Origin: Bog-159 sp049520215
Lineage (GTDB): Bacteria; Acidobacteriota; Terriglobia; Bryobacterales; Bryobacteraceae
Assembly (NCBI GenBank): GCA_049520215.1
Contig: JBEKPZ010000009.1
Location: 5,718-69,717 of the forward strand
Length of the DNA: 64,000 nt
Direction: 5' to 3'
How positions within the stretch are numbered: position 1 is the first letter of the stretch; every line of letters begins with the position of its first letter. Below are positions 55,157 through 64,000 of this stretch, piece by piece. Made by a program: the position numbers and the translations under genes. The notes under the pieces are model-generated. The model was given only the letters and a program-made list of their open reading frames with translations. It did not search any database and was not told the origin of the DNA.

Positions 55157-55518
55157 TAGAGAAGCTTCCGGATTTCCTGCCGGAGCGCGGCGATGTCCAC
55201 TGGTTTGGTGATGTAGCCGTCGAAGCCGGCATCCAGCGCGCGGTCGCGGTCACCCTGCATGGCGAAAGCCGTCAACGCCACCACATGCAGGCCGGAAAGC
55301 CGCGGATCGGCGCGCAATTCGCGCAGCACGCCATAGCCATCCAGGCGGGGCATCTGGATATCCACCAGCACCAGGTCGAGGGCGTTGGCGCGCGCCGCGC
55401 TCACGGCGTCGTGGCCATCGGCGGCTTCGACCACGTCATAGCCGCTCATTTCCAGCACCTCCCGGATCAACTCGCGGCTGGCGGTGTTATCGTCCGCCAC
55501 TAAGATCCTGTGGCTCAT
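55156..55518 (-). CDS. Single-domain response regulator
   Basis: A 120-residue CheY-like receiver with acidic pair DD9-10, phosphoacceptor D53 (LVDIQMP) and the conserved threonine/lysine (VALTAFA; ITKPVD). It has no output domain, so it may be a phosphate shuttle between the hybrid kinase and the NtrC-type regulator. Its ATG 55518 overlaps the kinase stop (ATGA), and its stop overlaps the regulator start by one base. Confidence 0.9.
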
Positions 55519-58220
55519 GCGCGGCCCGCCTGTGCGCCCACTGCGCGGCGCAGGTCGGCCAGCAACTGCTTCTTCCATTCGCGGCCCTTTTGAAAAAGGC
55601 CGATGGTCTCGTGGCGTAGCATGTCGATTTCACTATCGGTCAGGTCCTTAGCCGTCAGAACCAGCACCGGGATATTGCGCAAGCCGGGGTCTTCTTTCAT
55701 GCGTAGCAGCAGCTCGAAGCCATCCATCTCGGGCATGATCAGGTCCAGCAGGATGGCGCTCACGGAGATCCTTGCCACGGCCTCCAACGCTTCCTTGCCG
55801 CTGGCCGCCAGCACCGGGATGTAGCCGTCGGACTCCAGCATTTCCTTGAGCAACTCCCGCGTGCCGGCTTCGTCGTCCACCACCAGGATCTTAGCCGGAC
55901 CGTTGGATCCCGGGCCGACGAACCGGCGAACGGTTTCGAGCAAGACTTCTTTATCGACTGGTTTCACCAGGTATTCGGCGGCGCCCAGCGCCAGACCGAT
56001 CTTCGGTTCATCGACCACAGTGACCACAATCACGGGAATCCCGGCGGTGACCGCCGTCTTCTTCAGCGCGTAGAGTGTGTCCCAGCCGCCTTTACCGGGC
56101 ATGAGCATGTTCAACGTGATGGCGTCCGGCACATGCTCGGCGGCCTTGGCCAGGGCGTCGGCCGACGAACCCGCCGCGATCAGTTCATAGCCCTCGGGTT
56201 CCAGCCAACTCGCCAGGAGTTCGCGAGCCGGGGCTTCGTCGTCCACAATCAGAACCAGGGGGCGTTCGCGCGGCGGCCATTTCTCGCCGGCGCCGGCATC
56301 CCCGGGCGCGGATTCTTCCGAGGCGCGGCCCGCGGGCATGGTGAAGCTCAGCCGCGCGCCCTTTCCCGGCTCGCTCTCCACCCAGATGCGCCCGCCGTGC
56401 TCCTCCACCAGGCGTTTGGTGATGGCCAGTCCGAGGCCGGTTCCTTCCTTGATGCCTTTGGTGGTGGCTCCCGCCTGGTGGAATGCATCGAAGATGGCTT
56501 CCTGCTCCTCGATGGGAATGCCCAGCCCGGTGTCGCTGACGGATACGGTAAGGCGGCCGCGGCGCTCCGCGGCCTCGACCCAGATTCTGCCGCCTGCGGG
56601 AGTGAACTTGACCGCGTTACCGAGCAGATTCACCAGGATCTGTTTGAACCGGACGCGGTCCGCGAAGACCGTCACATCCGGCCCGATGCTGCTGTGCACC
56701 GCGATATCTTTGGCCGCAGCCGCCGGGCGGATGCTGATGAGGACATCCCCCAGGGCGGGGGCCACGGACACGTTCTCCCGATTCAGCTCCAGGCGGCCGG
56801 CTTCCACTTTCGAGAGGTCCAGGATGTCGTTAATCAGCGCCAGCAGATGGCGCGCACCCTGCTGGATGTGACTGACGAATCTTTGCTGCTTGGAGGACAG
56901 CGGGCCTGCGGTTTGTTCGGCGAGCAAGTCCGAGAAGCCGATGATGGCGTTGAGCGGCGTGCGCAACTCGTGGCTCATGCTGGCCAGGAATTCGCTCTTC
57001 ATGCGATTCGCGCGTTCCACTTCGCGGTTGCGCAGTTCCAGCTCTTTGTTGGTGGCGCCTAATTTCGTATTCAATGCGGCCACGGCTTCTTCAGCCTGTT
57101 TGCGCAGGGTGATGTCGCGGTTGGTCTCCAGAACGGCGACGGGGGTTCCATCGATTCCGCGAACCAGAATGTGCCGGCTTTCGACGGTGATGCGTGCGCC
57201 ATCGTGGCGTGTGTGCCGCAGTTCGCCATCCCAGCGGCCGCCACGGTCGAGCGCCGCTTCCACCTCCTCCAGGGAGATTGGAAACCCGGTCTGGAACAAG
57301 GTATGCGTAACCTGGCCCAAGGTCTCCGTGGCGGACCACCCGTAAGTCTCCTGGGCCCCGGCGTTCCATTGCAGAATCCGGCCGCCGGGCTCGCGCACGA
57401 TAATGGCATCGTGGGACGCCTCGATCAATTGGGCTTGCCGGCGCAAGTCCTCCTCGATGCGCTTGCGGTCGGTCATATCCCGGACCACACACATGACCTG
57501 CGGGCCATCCTTAGTGTCCAGGGGGCTCAGATTGATGTCTACCGGAAACTCGCTGCCGTCGGAGCGCAGCGCCCACAGATCCAAGCCGGATCCCATGGGC
57601 CGCCTGGCCGGCTTGGCCTGGTAATGCTCGCGGTAATCCGGATGCCGGCCGCGAAAACGGCCGGGCACCAACTCGTCGACAGATTTGCCCAGCAAGTCGT
57701 CCAACGGGCAGCGGAACATTTCGCCCGCCAGCGAATTTGCCAGGACGATGCGGCCCTCCCGGTCCACCTGGAGGATGGCGTCTGGAGAGGCCTCGAAGAT
57801 CTGGCTGAATCGAAGATCCGCCCGGACCACGTCCCGAGCGCCGGGATCGTGCCGCGCGGCCTTCAGCTCCAGGGCCTGCCTGGCGGAGATCGGCAGCCGG
57901 AAAAGTTCACTGACGTGCAGGCAGTCGGCGGCGCCTTCCAGAACGCAGTTCATCAGGAGGCGGGGGTCGGAGTCGCCGGCCAAAACGATGAGGGGGACCG
58001 GTCTGGGAGATCCTCGCAAGGCTTCCAGCGCGGCGCGCCAACTCCAGCCGGGGGCCGTATGCTCGGTGACCACCAGGTCGTACTCGGTCTTCTCCAGGAG
58101 GGCTGAAAGCTCTTCCGGACTGCCGGCGGTGGAATGGCCCGCGTCAAAGCCCACCCGCGCCAATTCGCGCATGCAATGATCCGCGATTTCGGGATGGGTT
58201 TTAAGAAATAGAACGCGCAA
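55515..58220 (-). CDS. Hybrid sensor histidine kinase with pseudo-receiver and tandem receivers
   Basis: 901 residues, TTG start with GAGGGG upstream. Order: N-terminal receiver-like domain (1-125), PAS (about 135-250), PAS/PAC (about 260-375), HisKA with phosphohistidine H417 (SMSHELRTPLN), HATPase (N535, DTGLGIP, GTGLGLA; about 515-635), receiver (about 655-770), receiver (about 776-890). No TM helices, so a soluble cytoplasmic sensor. The N-terminal receiver has E53 and no acid pair, the middle receiver has N704 in place of the phosphoacceptor Asp, and only the last has D826. It starts a three-gene phosphorelay operon. Confidence 0.92.
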   Translation of the reverse strand: MRVLFLKTHPEIADHCMRELARVGFDAGHSTAGSPEELSALLEKTEYDLVVTEHTAPGWSWRAALEALRGSPRPVPLIVLAGDSDPRLLMNCVLEGAADCLHVSELFRLPISARQALELKAARHDPGARDVVRADLRFSQIFEASPDAILQVDREGRIVLANSLAGEMFRCPLDDLLGKSVDELVPGRFRGRHPDYREHYQAKPARRPMGSGLDLWALRSDGSEFPVDINLSPLDTKDGPQVMCVVRDMTDRKRIEEDLRRQAQLIEASHDAIIVREPGGRILQWNAGAQETYGWSATETLGQVTHTLFQTGFPISLEEVEAALDRGGRWDGELRHTRHDGARITVESRHILVRGIDGTPVAVLETNRDITLRKQAEEAVAALNTKLGATNKELELRNREVERANRMKSEFLASMSHELRTPLNAIIGFSDLLAEQTAGPLSSKQQRFVSHIQQGARHLLALINDILDLSKVEAGRLELNRENVSVAPALGDVLISIRPAAAAKDIAVHSSIGPDVTVFADRVRFKQILVNLLGNAVKFTPAGGRIWVEAAERRGRLTVSVSDTGLGIPIEEQEAIFDAFHQAGATTKGIKEGTGLGLAITKRLVEEHGGRIWVESEPGKGARLSFTMPAGRASEESAPGDAGAGEKWPPRERPLVLIVDDEAPARELLASWLEPEGYELIAAGSSADALAKAAEHVPDAITLNMLMPGKGGWDTLYALKKTAVTAGIPVIVVTVVDEPKIGLALGAAEYLVKPVDKEVLLETVRRFVGPGSNGPAKILVVDDEAGTRELLKEMLESDGYIPVLAASGKEALEAVARISVSAILLDLIMPEMDGFELLLRMKEDPGLRNIPVLVLTAKDLTDSEIDMLRHETIGLFQKGREWKKQLLADLRRAVGAQAGRA

Positions 58221-58252
58221 AGCGGCCCCTCATTTGTTTAATGGTATTACAT

Positions 58253-59980
58253 TCAGCGCACAAGGTTGGTCTTGGCGAGATCGATGATTTCTTCGCCGCG
58301 GCCATCGAGAACAGCTTTGATCATGAACAGGCTGAAGCCCTTGACCTGATCGAAGCTAATGGCCGGCGGCATGGAGAGTTCCTGCCGGCTCACGATGGCT
58401 TCAATCAGAGCCGGCCCGTCATGACTGAGCGCCTGCTCGATCGCCGGTCTAACCTGATCCGGCGTCTCGGCCCGCAGCCCGAGGATGCCTGCGGCCTCAG
58501 CCATTTTTGCGAAATTTGGGTTGTGCAAATCGGTTCCGAAATCGAGGATTCCCGCGGCCTTCATTTCCAATTCAACAAAGGCCAGCGAGCTGTTGTTGAA
58601 GACGACCGTCTTGACCGGCAACTGCAACTGGCGAAGCGAGAGCAGATCGCCCATGAGCATTGCCAGCCCACCGTCCCCGGACAAAGAGATCACTTGACGG
58701 CCAGGATGACTGACCTGCGCTCCAACGGCCTGCGGGAGCGCGTTCGCCATGGAGCCGTGCGTGAAGGAGCCGAGCAATCTGCGTTTGCCGTTCATGTGGA
58801 GATAGCGCGCAGCCCAGATCGTAGGCGTACCTACGTCGCAGGTGAACACGGCATCTTCCGCCGCAAGCTCGTCCAGAATCTTTGCGACGTATTGGGGATG
58901 AGCCGGTTTTTGTCCAGGTTCGCCCGTGGCCAAATCGTCCAGGCCCTTGCGGGCCTCGGTATAGTGTCTGAGCGAAGCGCTTAAGTGCGTGTCATCCGAT
59001 TTGGCGCGAAGCTGGGGGCTGAGCGCGGCCAGGGTGGATTTCACATCGCCGACCAGGCCCAAGTCTACTTTGGTGCGACGGCCAATCTGCTCACCCCGAA
59101 TGTCGATCTGGACGATGGCCGCGTTTTCCGGGTAAAACTGCCGATACGGGAAGTCAGTTCCGAGCATCAGGAGCGTGTCGCAATTCATCATCGCGTGATA
59201 GCCGGAGGAGAAGCCCAGCAGTCCCGTCATGCCGACGTCGAAAGGGTTGTCATACTCGACAAACTCCTTGCCGCGCAAGGCATGCACGATGGGGGCTTTC
59301 AGCTTTCCCGCGAGTCCGACAAGCTCCGTGTGAGCGCCTGCGCAACCGGCTCCTGCAAGAATCGTCGTCTTCTTCGAGCCATTCAGCAGGTTCGCCAGCG
59401 CTGCGAGTTCTTCACCGGAAGGGCACACCGTGGGTTTCGGTTCGTAAAAATTCAGGCGCGGCCCTCGTTCGACGGCATCTCGCAGAGCGATGTCGCCTGG
59501 AATGGCGATGACGGCAACGCCGCGCCGCGAAACCGCGGTCCGCATGGCAATCTCAAGCACGCGGGGCATCTGCTCGGGTTGCGAAACCAGTTCGCAATAG
59601 TGGCTGCACTGCGCGAAGAGATGTTCCGGGTGAGTCTCCTGAAAATATCCGCTGCCGATTTCATCGCTGGGGATCTGCGCCGCGATGGCGAGGACAGGGA
59701 CACGGCTCCGGTGGCAGTCGTAGAGTCCGTTGATCAAATGCAGATTGCCGGGGCCGCAGCTCCCGGCGCAAACCGCCAACCCTCCGGTAAGATGAGCCTC
59801 CGCGCCAGCGGCAAAAGCTGCCGTCTCTTCATGCCGCACATGGATCCAGTCTAGTTGCTTCGTTGCGCGAATCGAGTCGGTGATGCCGTTGAGCGAGTCG
59901 CCAGAGACACCGTAAATGCGGCGGACGCCTGCCTCCGCCAGAACATCCACTAACAGGTCTGCCACTTTTTTCTTCGCCAT
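58253..59980 (-). CDS. poxB: Thiamine-diphosphate-dependent pyruvate dehydrogenase/oxidase (PoxB-like)
   Basis: 575 residues. The N-terminal ThDP pyrimidine domain has RHEETAAFAAGAEAHLTG with the catalytic glutamate, the central FAD-type domain is normal in length, and the ThDP motif GDGGLAMLMGDLLSLRQLQLPVKTVVFNN is intact. The C-terminal segment after about 530 is short, unlike the lipid-binding tail of E. coli PoxB, so membrane activation may differ. It probably converts pyruvate to acetate and CO2 and passes electrons to quinone or oxygen. It is downstream of the cytochrome oxidase genes on the same strand. Confidence 0.88.
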   Translation of the reverse strand: MAKKKVADLLVDVLAEAGVRRIYGVSGDSLNGITDSIRATKQLDWIHVRHEETAAFAAGAEAHLTGGLAVCAGSCGPGNLHLINGLYDCHRSRVPVLAIAAQIPSDEIGSGYFQETHPEHLFAQCSHYCELVSQPEQMPRVLEIAMRTAVSRRGVAVIAIPGDIALRDAVERGPRLNFYEPKPTVCPSGEELAALANLLNGSKKTTILAGAGCAGAHTELVGLAGKLKAPIVHALRGKEFVEYDNPFDVGMTGLLGFSSGYHAMMNCDTLLMLGTDFPYRQFYPENAAIVQIDIRGEQIGRRTKVDLGLVGDVKSTLAALSPQLRAKSDDTHLSASLRHYTEARKGLDDLATGEPGQKPAHPQYVAKILDELAAEDAVFTCDVGTPTIWAARYLHMNGKRRLLGSFTHGSMANALPQAVGAQVSHPGRQVISLSGDGGLAMLMGDLLSLRQLQLPVKTVVFNNSSLAFVELEMKAAGILDFGTDLHNPNFAKMAEAAGILGLRAETPDQVRPAIEQALSHDGPALIEAIVSRQELSMPPAISFDQVKGFSLFMIKAVLDGRGEEIIDLAKTNLVR

Positions 59981-60018
59981 GACGCCATCCTCTCTATGGG
60001 ATTAGAGGGGGATTCATC

Positions 60019-60510
60019 TTAGCCGGACGGTATGGCTTCCCTCTCGGGCCAGACCACTGCTAACAACAATGCGACCGCAATGCCGATGGACACTTCGGCG
60101 AACCGATGAAATGCGACCAGCCATGCAGTGTTCGACCGCGGTATCAACACCACAATCGCCAGCGTAACGCCGCCGAACCGGTATGCGGCTGGGCCGGAAC
60201 GGGTGAGGGCGCACAGCAGCCCCAGGATGAACACGCAGATGCCGAATACCAGCGCGTGCGGTCCGAAGTAACTCGCTACAGCCCCGCCAACAACGGCTCC
60301 AAGCACAGTCCCGATGAAACGTTGCGAGGAAACGGCGAACGCCGCACCCAGTGACGACTGCGTGATTACCAGGGTTGTAATCGGCGCCCAGTAGGCTTCC
60401 GGAAGCCGGAACAACCGCGCTACCAGCAGCGAAACCAGAGCCGCCACGGCCGTTCGTACAGAATGGACCAGCACCGGCCACTCCGTCCACTTGGCTCTAT
60501 CGTTAGCCAT
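60019..60510 (-). CDS. FUSC/aromatic-acid exporter-like membrane protein
   Basis: 163 residues with about five hydrophobic segments and the family look of FUSC/ArAE N-terminal halves (YWAPITTLVITQSSLGAAFAVSSQRFIGTVLGAVVGGAVASYFG). It lacks the large soluble half of the full-length exporters, so it is a short form. It lies between the oxidase cluster and poxB on the same strand. Confidence 0.78.
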   Translation of the reverse strand: MANDRAKWTEWPVLVHSVRTAVAALVSLLVARLFRLPEAYWAPITTLVITQSSLGAAFAVSSQRFIGTVLGAVVGGAVASYFGPHALVFGICVFILGLLCALTRSGPAAYRFGGVTLAIVVLIPRSNTAWLVAFHRFAEVSIGIAVALLLAVVWPEREAIPSG

Positions 60511-60557
60511 TTTTTCTCACCGGCGTGACAACCGCGATGATTCGAAATTTCCACCCG

Positions 60558-60806
60558 CTAACACTCGTGCCGCGGTTCGGGGACATCGACTGCGGCGGGT
60601 GCGATGGCGAATGCCCGGTTACGGCGAAAAGCCAGGAAGATGAATCCCCCCAGGATGCAGAAAGGCGGCAATCCCAGCAGCACGATGCCCATGTTGAGAA
60701 GGTGGGCGCGGGCCGCATTCTGGGCGGCTGCCGTGCGGTAGCACATGACGCACTGCGCCCCGCCATTCGCGGCGGCCAGAAAAAGCGCCAAGCCCACGCG
60801 CTTCAT
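60558..60806 (-). CDS. Small membrane protein of the cytochrome oxidase cluster
   Basis: 82 residues with an N-terminal signal-like stretch (VGLALFLAAANGGA), a CVMC pair and one TM helix (about 38-60). It begins with an ATGA overlap with the subunit IV gene, and from memory similar short proteins with a CxxC follow acidobacterial oxidase genes. A role in oxidase assembly (for example copper or heme handling through the CxxC) is possible but not shown. Confidence 0.65.
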   Translation of the reverse strand: MKRVGLALFLAAANGGAQCVMCYRTAAAQNAARAHLLNMGIVLLGLPPFCILGGFIFLAFRRNRAFAIAPAAVDVPEPRHEC

Positions 60807-61126
60807 TGCGGCCTCATCGTCATCAGGCGGCTGGAGTCGGGCATGAACATGATCAGCATCAGGACGATGCAGAGAATCAACATGGGGAACAGTGTCAGGA
60901 ACAGGCTCAATTTCTCAAACTTCAGGTGCATGAAGTAAGCGATAATCAGCGCCGCCTTGATCACCGAAAGGCCCACCAGAGCTGTCAGGAAGATGAGCAC
61001 CGGAATCTGCTCGTAGGCCAGGAAAACTTCGATGCCGGTCATGAATAGCAGCGCAAACCAGACGGTGAGGAACGCCTTGGTGGTGGCGCCGTCGACGTGA
61101 TCGATTGCTTCGGAGTGAGTGCTCAT
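60803..61126 (-). CDS. Cytochrome c oxidase subunit IV
   Basis: 107 residues with three hydrophobic segments (FLTVWFALLFMTGIEVFLAY; IPVLIFLTALVGLSVIKAALIIAYFMHL; LSLFLTLFPMLILCIVLMLIMFM). The pattern YFMHLKFE is typical of bacterial COX4 subunits. It probably supports assembly of the aa3 oxidase encoded upstream. Confidence 0.85.
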   Translation of the reverse strand: MSTHSEAIDHVDGATTKAFLTVWFALLFMTGIEVFLAYEQIPVLIFLTALVGLSVIKAALIIAYFMHLKFEKLSLFLTLFPMLILCIVLMLIMFMPDSSRLMTMRPQ

Positions 61127-61141
61127 GAGTGGTTTCCTTCG

Positions 61142-61756
61142 TCAAATCTTTGCCGACATCAGGTAGACCAGCGGGAAGATGAACATCCACACCAGGTCCA
61201 CAAAGTGCCAATAGAGGCCGCTGACTTCCACGTCCTCGGCCTTGAACTTGCCGCGGGCGACGGCGAAGGCGATGATGCCCAGGTAAATCAGGCCGATGAC
61301 GACGTGCGTCATATGCAATCCCGTGAGGGCGAAAAACGTGCCGCCGAACAGAGGCACTCCCCAGGGGTTGTCGAAGGGCGTGACATGCTCGTTGTGGATC
61401 AGGTTCAACCATTCGGTGAGGTGCAGCGCCACGAAAGATCCGCCGCCCACCATGGTGGCCAGAATCCAGCCGACGGCGGCCTTGCGGCGGCCGTGATTCA
61501 TGGCGTGCACTCCCATGACCATGGTCAAGCTGCTAGAGAGCAGGCAAAAGGTCATGACCGTGGAGAAAATGATACTGGGCGAAAAGTGAAATGGCGTGGG
61601 CCAGTTGGGCGTGGACAGCCGCACATAGGTATACGCCATCAGCAGCGCGGAGAAGGTCAGCGCGTCGGAGATGATGAACAGCCACATCCCGAACTTCTTC
61701 GAATTCACGGCGTATGGCGAACGCCCGCCTGCCCAGACCGATGTCATCGTTGCCAT
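61142..61756 (-). CDS. Cytochrome c oxidase subunit III (second)
   Basis: 204 residues from ATG 61756 with seven hydrophobic segments. COX3 patterns: GMWLFIISDALTFSALLMAYTYVR near the N-terminus, GTFFALTGLHMTHVVIGLIYLG and the last-helix SGLYWHFVDLVWMFIFPLVYL. An in-frame ATG at 61804 would overlap the preceding gene and is less likely. It stabilises the oxidase core and is the second subunit III-type gene in a row. Confidence 0.88.
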   Translation of the reverse strand: MATMTSVWAGGRSPYAVNSKKFGMWLFIISDALTFSALLMAYTYVRLSTPNWPTPFHFSPSIIFSTVMTFCLLSSSLTMVMGVHAMNHGRRKAAVGWILATMVGGGSFVALHLTEWLNLIHNEHVTPFDNPWGVPLFGGTFFALTGLHMTHVVIGLIYLGIIAFAVARGKFKAEDVEVSGLYWHFVDLVWMFIFPLVYLMSAKI

Positions 61757-61764
61757 CGACAGAT

Positions 61765-62403
61765 TTACCCCCAAACGAGAAATAGAGCCATCAAGAAAAG
61801 CCAAAGGCCATCCACGAAATGCCAGAAGAGCGCGCTGACGTCCACCGCCGTGCGCTTACCAGGCCCCAGCCGCAAGCGGAGCGCCTGCACGTCCACATAG
61901 GCGAGGGCCGACAGACCGCCCACGATGTGCAGGCCGTGCGCCGCCGTGAGCAGGTAGAAGAACGAACTGCTGGGATTGGTGGCTACGAAGATGCCTTCCC
62001 GATTCAACTGCAGCCACGCCAGCGCCTGGCCCACCAGGAAGAGGGCTCCGAGCACCGTGCCCGCGGTCCAATAGCGGTTGAATCCGGTGCGCCGTCCGGT
62101 CTTGAGCGATCGCCGCGCCAGTTCCAGCAGGAGACTGCTGCCGAGGAGGATGGCGGTGTTGACCCATACGATCGGCGGCAGCGGCAAGGCCACCCAATCG
62201 TTGGATATGCCGCGGCGGACGACGAAGGCGCTGGTGAAGGCGGCGAACGCCATGGTGGTGGCGGCCAGCAGCACCATCAGGCCGGTCATGGATGCGCGGC
62301 GCGATGCGCCCCGGCCGTCCGGTCCGCCGCCGCCACCGCCGAAGCCGCCTCCCCGCGGAGGGGCCGGCGGTCTGATGATGTCCGATGTGATTGACCCTGG
62401 CAT
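61765..62403 (-). CDS. Cytochrome c oxidase subunit III (first)
   Basis: 212 residues. A Gly/Arg-rich N-terminal stretch (about 15-35, GGGFGGGGGGPDGRG) precedes five hydrophobic segments, including the COX3 hallmarks LLTAAHGLHIVGGLSALAYV and SALFWHFVDGLWLFLMALFLVWG. It is shorter than classical subunit III and may be one of a pair that together replace it. It lies after the subunit I gene with a repeat-filled gap of 262 bases. Confidence 0.85.
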   Translation of the reverse strand: MPGSITSDIIRPPAPPRGGGFGGGGGGPDGRGASRRASMTGLMVLLAATTMAFAAFTSAFVVRRGISNDWVALPLPPIVWVNTAILLGSSLLLELARRSLKTGRRTGFNRYWTAGTVLGALFLVGQALAWLQLNREGIFVATNPSSSFFYLLTAAHGLHIVGGLSALAYVDVQALRLRLGPGKRTAVDVSALFWHFVDGLWLFLMALFLVWG

Positions 62404-62419
62404 TTATGACGATAGCCTC

Positions 62420-62461
62420 GTGGGGCAGGACTCCAGTCCTGCGGCCGACGTCCACGTCGGC
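62420..62461 (+). repeat. Modular hairpin repeat, copy 14
   Basis: It starts GTGGGGCAGG. Hairpins GCAGGACTCCAGTCCTGC and GGCCGACGT/ACGTCGGCC are both perfect. Confidence 0.8.
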
Positions 62462-62507
62462 CTATTCGCACTGTCGAAAACCCAGCCGTAACGTATTGGG
62501 GAAAAAG

Positions 62508-62550
62508 GGCGGGTCTGGAGACCCGTCGCTGGCGTGGACGCCAGCCCCAC
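62508..62550 (-). repeat. Modular hairpin repeat, copy 15, inverted
   Basis: Read on the reverse strand it starts GTGGGGCTGGCG, with hairpins GCTGGCGTCCACGCCAGC and GACGGGTCTCCAGACCCGCC. It is in inverse orientation to the copy at 62420. Confidence 0.75.
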
Positions 62551-62570
62551 GTGGACTAGCGCACAATTAG

Positions 62571-62614
62571 TGGGCCGCAGGTCCATCCTGACAGACCTGC
62601 AGGTCCGCCCCACA
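62571..62614 (-). repeat. Modular hairpin repeat, copy 16, inverted
   Basis: On the reverse strand it starts GTGGGGCGGACC and contains hairpin-like GGACCTGCAGGTC and a weaker second stem. This is the third element in one 262-base gap. Confidence 0.65.
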
Positions 62615-62665
62615 TTCAGAGCGCGACAGCCATGATTGGCTGTTGCAAAAGGCATTGGCGAAGTA

Positions 62666-64000
62666 TTATGACTCCGCATGGACGTCCACCGGGTCGGTTT
62701 GCATGATGAAGTCGCGCGGCGCGCCGGGCACGCTGTATTCATAGGGGCCGTGATTCACCACGGGGTGCTGGCCGCCGAAGTTGTCAAAGGGCGGCGGCGA
62801 TGGGATGGTCCACTCCAGGGTGGTCGCGTTCCACGGGTTCATGGGCGCTTTCTTGCCGTATTTCATGCTCCAGAAAAGATTGATGAAGAACAGGATCTGG
62901 ATCGCCGCGGTGCCGTAGGCTGCTTGGGTCATGAAGTTGTGCACCGGGAGCAGTTTACCCAGGAAGTCGAAATTGGTGAAGTCCGAATAGCGCCTGGGAT
63001 TGCCGGCGATGCCCAGATAATGCATGGGGGTGAAGATCGCGTAGACGCCGACGAAGGTGACGTAGAAGTGGATCTTGCCCAGGGTCTCGTTCATCATGCG
63101 CCCGAACATTTTCGGGAACCAGTAGAAGGTGCCGGCGAACATGCCGAAGATGGCGGCCACGCCCATGATCATGTGGAAATGGCCCACCACGAAGTAGGTG
63201 TCGTGGAAATACAGATCCAGTGCGGGCTGGCCCAGGAAGATACCGCTCAGGCCGCCGGTGACGAACAGGGATACGAAGCCGAGGGCGAACATCATGGCGG
63301 TGGTGAAGTGGATCTTGCCGCCCCACAACGTGCCGATCCAATTGAATGTCTTGATGGCCGAGGGTACGCCGATAGCCATCGTCAGCACCGAGAAAGCCAT
63401 GGCCGAATAGGGGCTCATGCCGCTCATGAACATGTGATGGCCCCACACCATGAAGCCCAAAAAGCCGATGCTGAGGATGGCGTACACCATGGCGCGGTAT
63501 CCGTAGACGGCCTTGCGCGAGAAAGTGGCGAGCAACTGCGAAGTGACACCCATGCCGGGCAGAATCGCGATGTAGACTTCCGGATGGCCGAAGAACCAGA
63601 ACAGATGCTGCCAGAGCAACGGCGAGCCGCCTTTATGGTTCAGAATCTGATCGCTGACCAGCAGCCCCAGCAGCCCGGCCGGAATAAAAAAGCTGGTTCC
63701 GGCGGAGCGGTCGAGAATCAGCAGAACGCCGGCGGCCAACAGCACCGCAAATCCCAGCAGGCCCAGGATCGCCGTTACGAACCAGGTCCAGCAGGTGAGG
63801 GGCAGGCGCATCAGCGACATACCCTGGCAGCGCAGATCGATGAGGGTGGCGATGAAGTTGATTGCACCCATCAGGGAGGCGCCGCAGAAGATGGCGATGC
63901 TGACAATCCAGAGAGTTTGCCCCAAGCCTTCGCCGGGGCCGGCCAACGGGCCGATGCCGCTCAGCGGAGGATATCCAGTCCAGCCAGCCAGCGGCGCGCC
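62666..64000 (-). CDS. ctaD: Cytochrome c oxidase subunit I, aa3-type (runs off the right edge)
   Basis: 444 residues are visible, C-terminus included. The reading frame continues to the window edge without a start. Copper/heme ligands are present: HPEVY (Cu-B His and cross-linked Tyr), WGHHMF (Cu-B pair) and VVGHFHMIMG (heme a3 and a His). The K-channel-type residues around LFWFFGHPEVYIAILPGMG are normal. Eleven or so TM helices are in view. Subunit III domains are separate genes here, not fused. Confidence 0.95.
   Translation of the reverse strand, partial: GAPLAGWTGYPPLSGIGPLAGPGEGLGQTLWIVSIAIFCGASLMGAINFIATLIDLRCQGMSLMRLPLTCWTWFVTAILGLLGFAVLLAAGVLLILDRSAGTSFFIPAGLLGLLVSDQILNHKGGSPLLWQHLFWFFGHPEVYIAILPGMGVTSQLLATFSRKAVYGYRAMVYAILSIGFLGFMVWGHHMFMSGMSPYSAMAFSVLTMAIGVPSAIKTFNWIGTLWGGKIHFTTAMMFALGFVSLFVTGGLSGIFLGQPALDLYFHDTYFVVGHFHMIMGVAAIFGMFAGTFYWFPKMFGRMMNETLGKIHFYVTFVGVYAIFTPMHYLGIAGNPRRYSDFTNFDFLGKLLPVHNFMTQAAYGTAAIQILFFINLFWSMKYGKKAPMNPWNATTLEWTIPSPPPFDNFGGQHPVVNHGPYEYSVPGAPRDFIMQTDPVDVHAES

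Overview
The window looks like chromosomal DNA from a subdivision 3 acidobacterium (Bryobacterales / Candidatus Solibacter type). This is inferred from family content, not from a marker tree. The signs are high GC, secreted proteins with the TIGR03437 domain, a VWFA-related TIGR03436 protein, two Oar-like TonB-dependent receptors with N-terminal carboxypeptidase-regulatory domains, and a PadR regulator next to an ADOP-type permease. No rRNA, tRNA, CRISPR array, insertion sequence or prophage was recognised.

Layout. 1-195 is the start of malQ, divergent from an unknown membrane protein. 1811-5917 is an ileS-lspA-lgt operon. 5914-7940 is an accessory patch: an EEP-fold hydrolase gene and an unknown partner sit between lgt and a displaced second copy of the lgt 3' end, followed by a VapBC-type toxin-antitoxin pair. 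8048-13858 holds a zinc-ribbon membrane protein, the purC-cvpA-fis-like-gph operon, a channel-like protein, a thioesterase and a secreted protein. 13917-17476 is a tight run: TIGR00300 enzyme, queF, a coiled-coil methyltransferase and a CYTH protein that has no ordinary start codon. 17471-26275 is a carbohydrate locus: a GH3 glycosidase fused to TIGR03437, a membrane-bound regulator with a winged-helix head and two malectin sensor domains, and a divergent TonB-dependent receptor. 26558-40063 carries housekeeping and catabolic genes: CoA-binding protein, PiT phosphate transporter, rhomboid, two Gfo/Idh/MocA oxidoreductases, M14 peptidase, YihY, GatC-like protein plus amidase, and a broken YhcG-type nuclease. 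40107-53437 has an ECF sigma/anti-sigma pair, a TonB receptor-VWA operon, PadR-ADOP and a TIGR03437 protein. 53759-58220 is a three-gene phosphorelay (hybrid kinase, receiver, NtrC-type activator). 58253-64000 has a PoxB-like enzyme, an FUSC-like protein and an aa3-type cytochrome c oxidase operon.

Two families of short hairpin repeats run through the window. One is a modular multi-hairpin element, usually starting GTGGGGC, with about sixteen copies. Its stems differ between copies but stay self-complementary. The other is a 23-base hairpin with a GNRA-like loop. Several promoters place a consensus -10 box 6-9 bases before the start codon, which suggests leaderless transcripts.

Strongest candidates for undescribed biology: the malectin-sensing regulator locus, the EEP cassette that displaced the lgt tail, and the combinatorial hairpin repeats.
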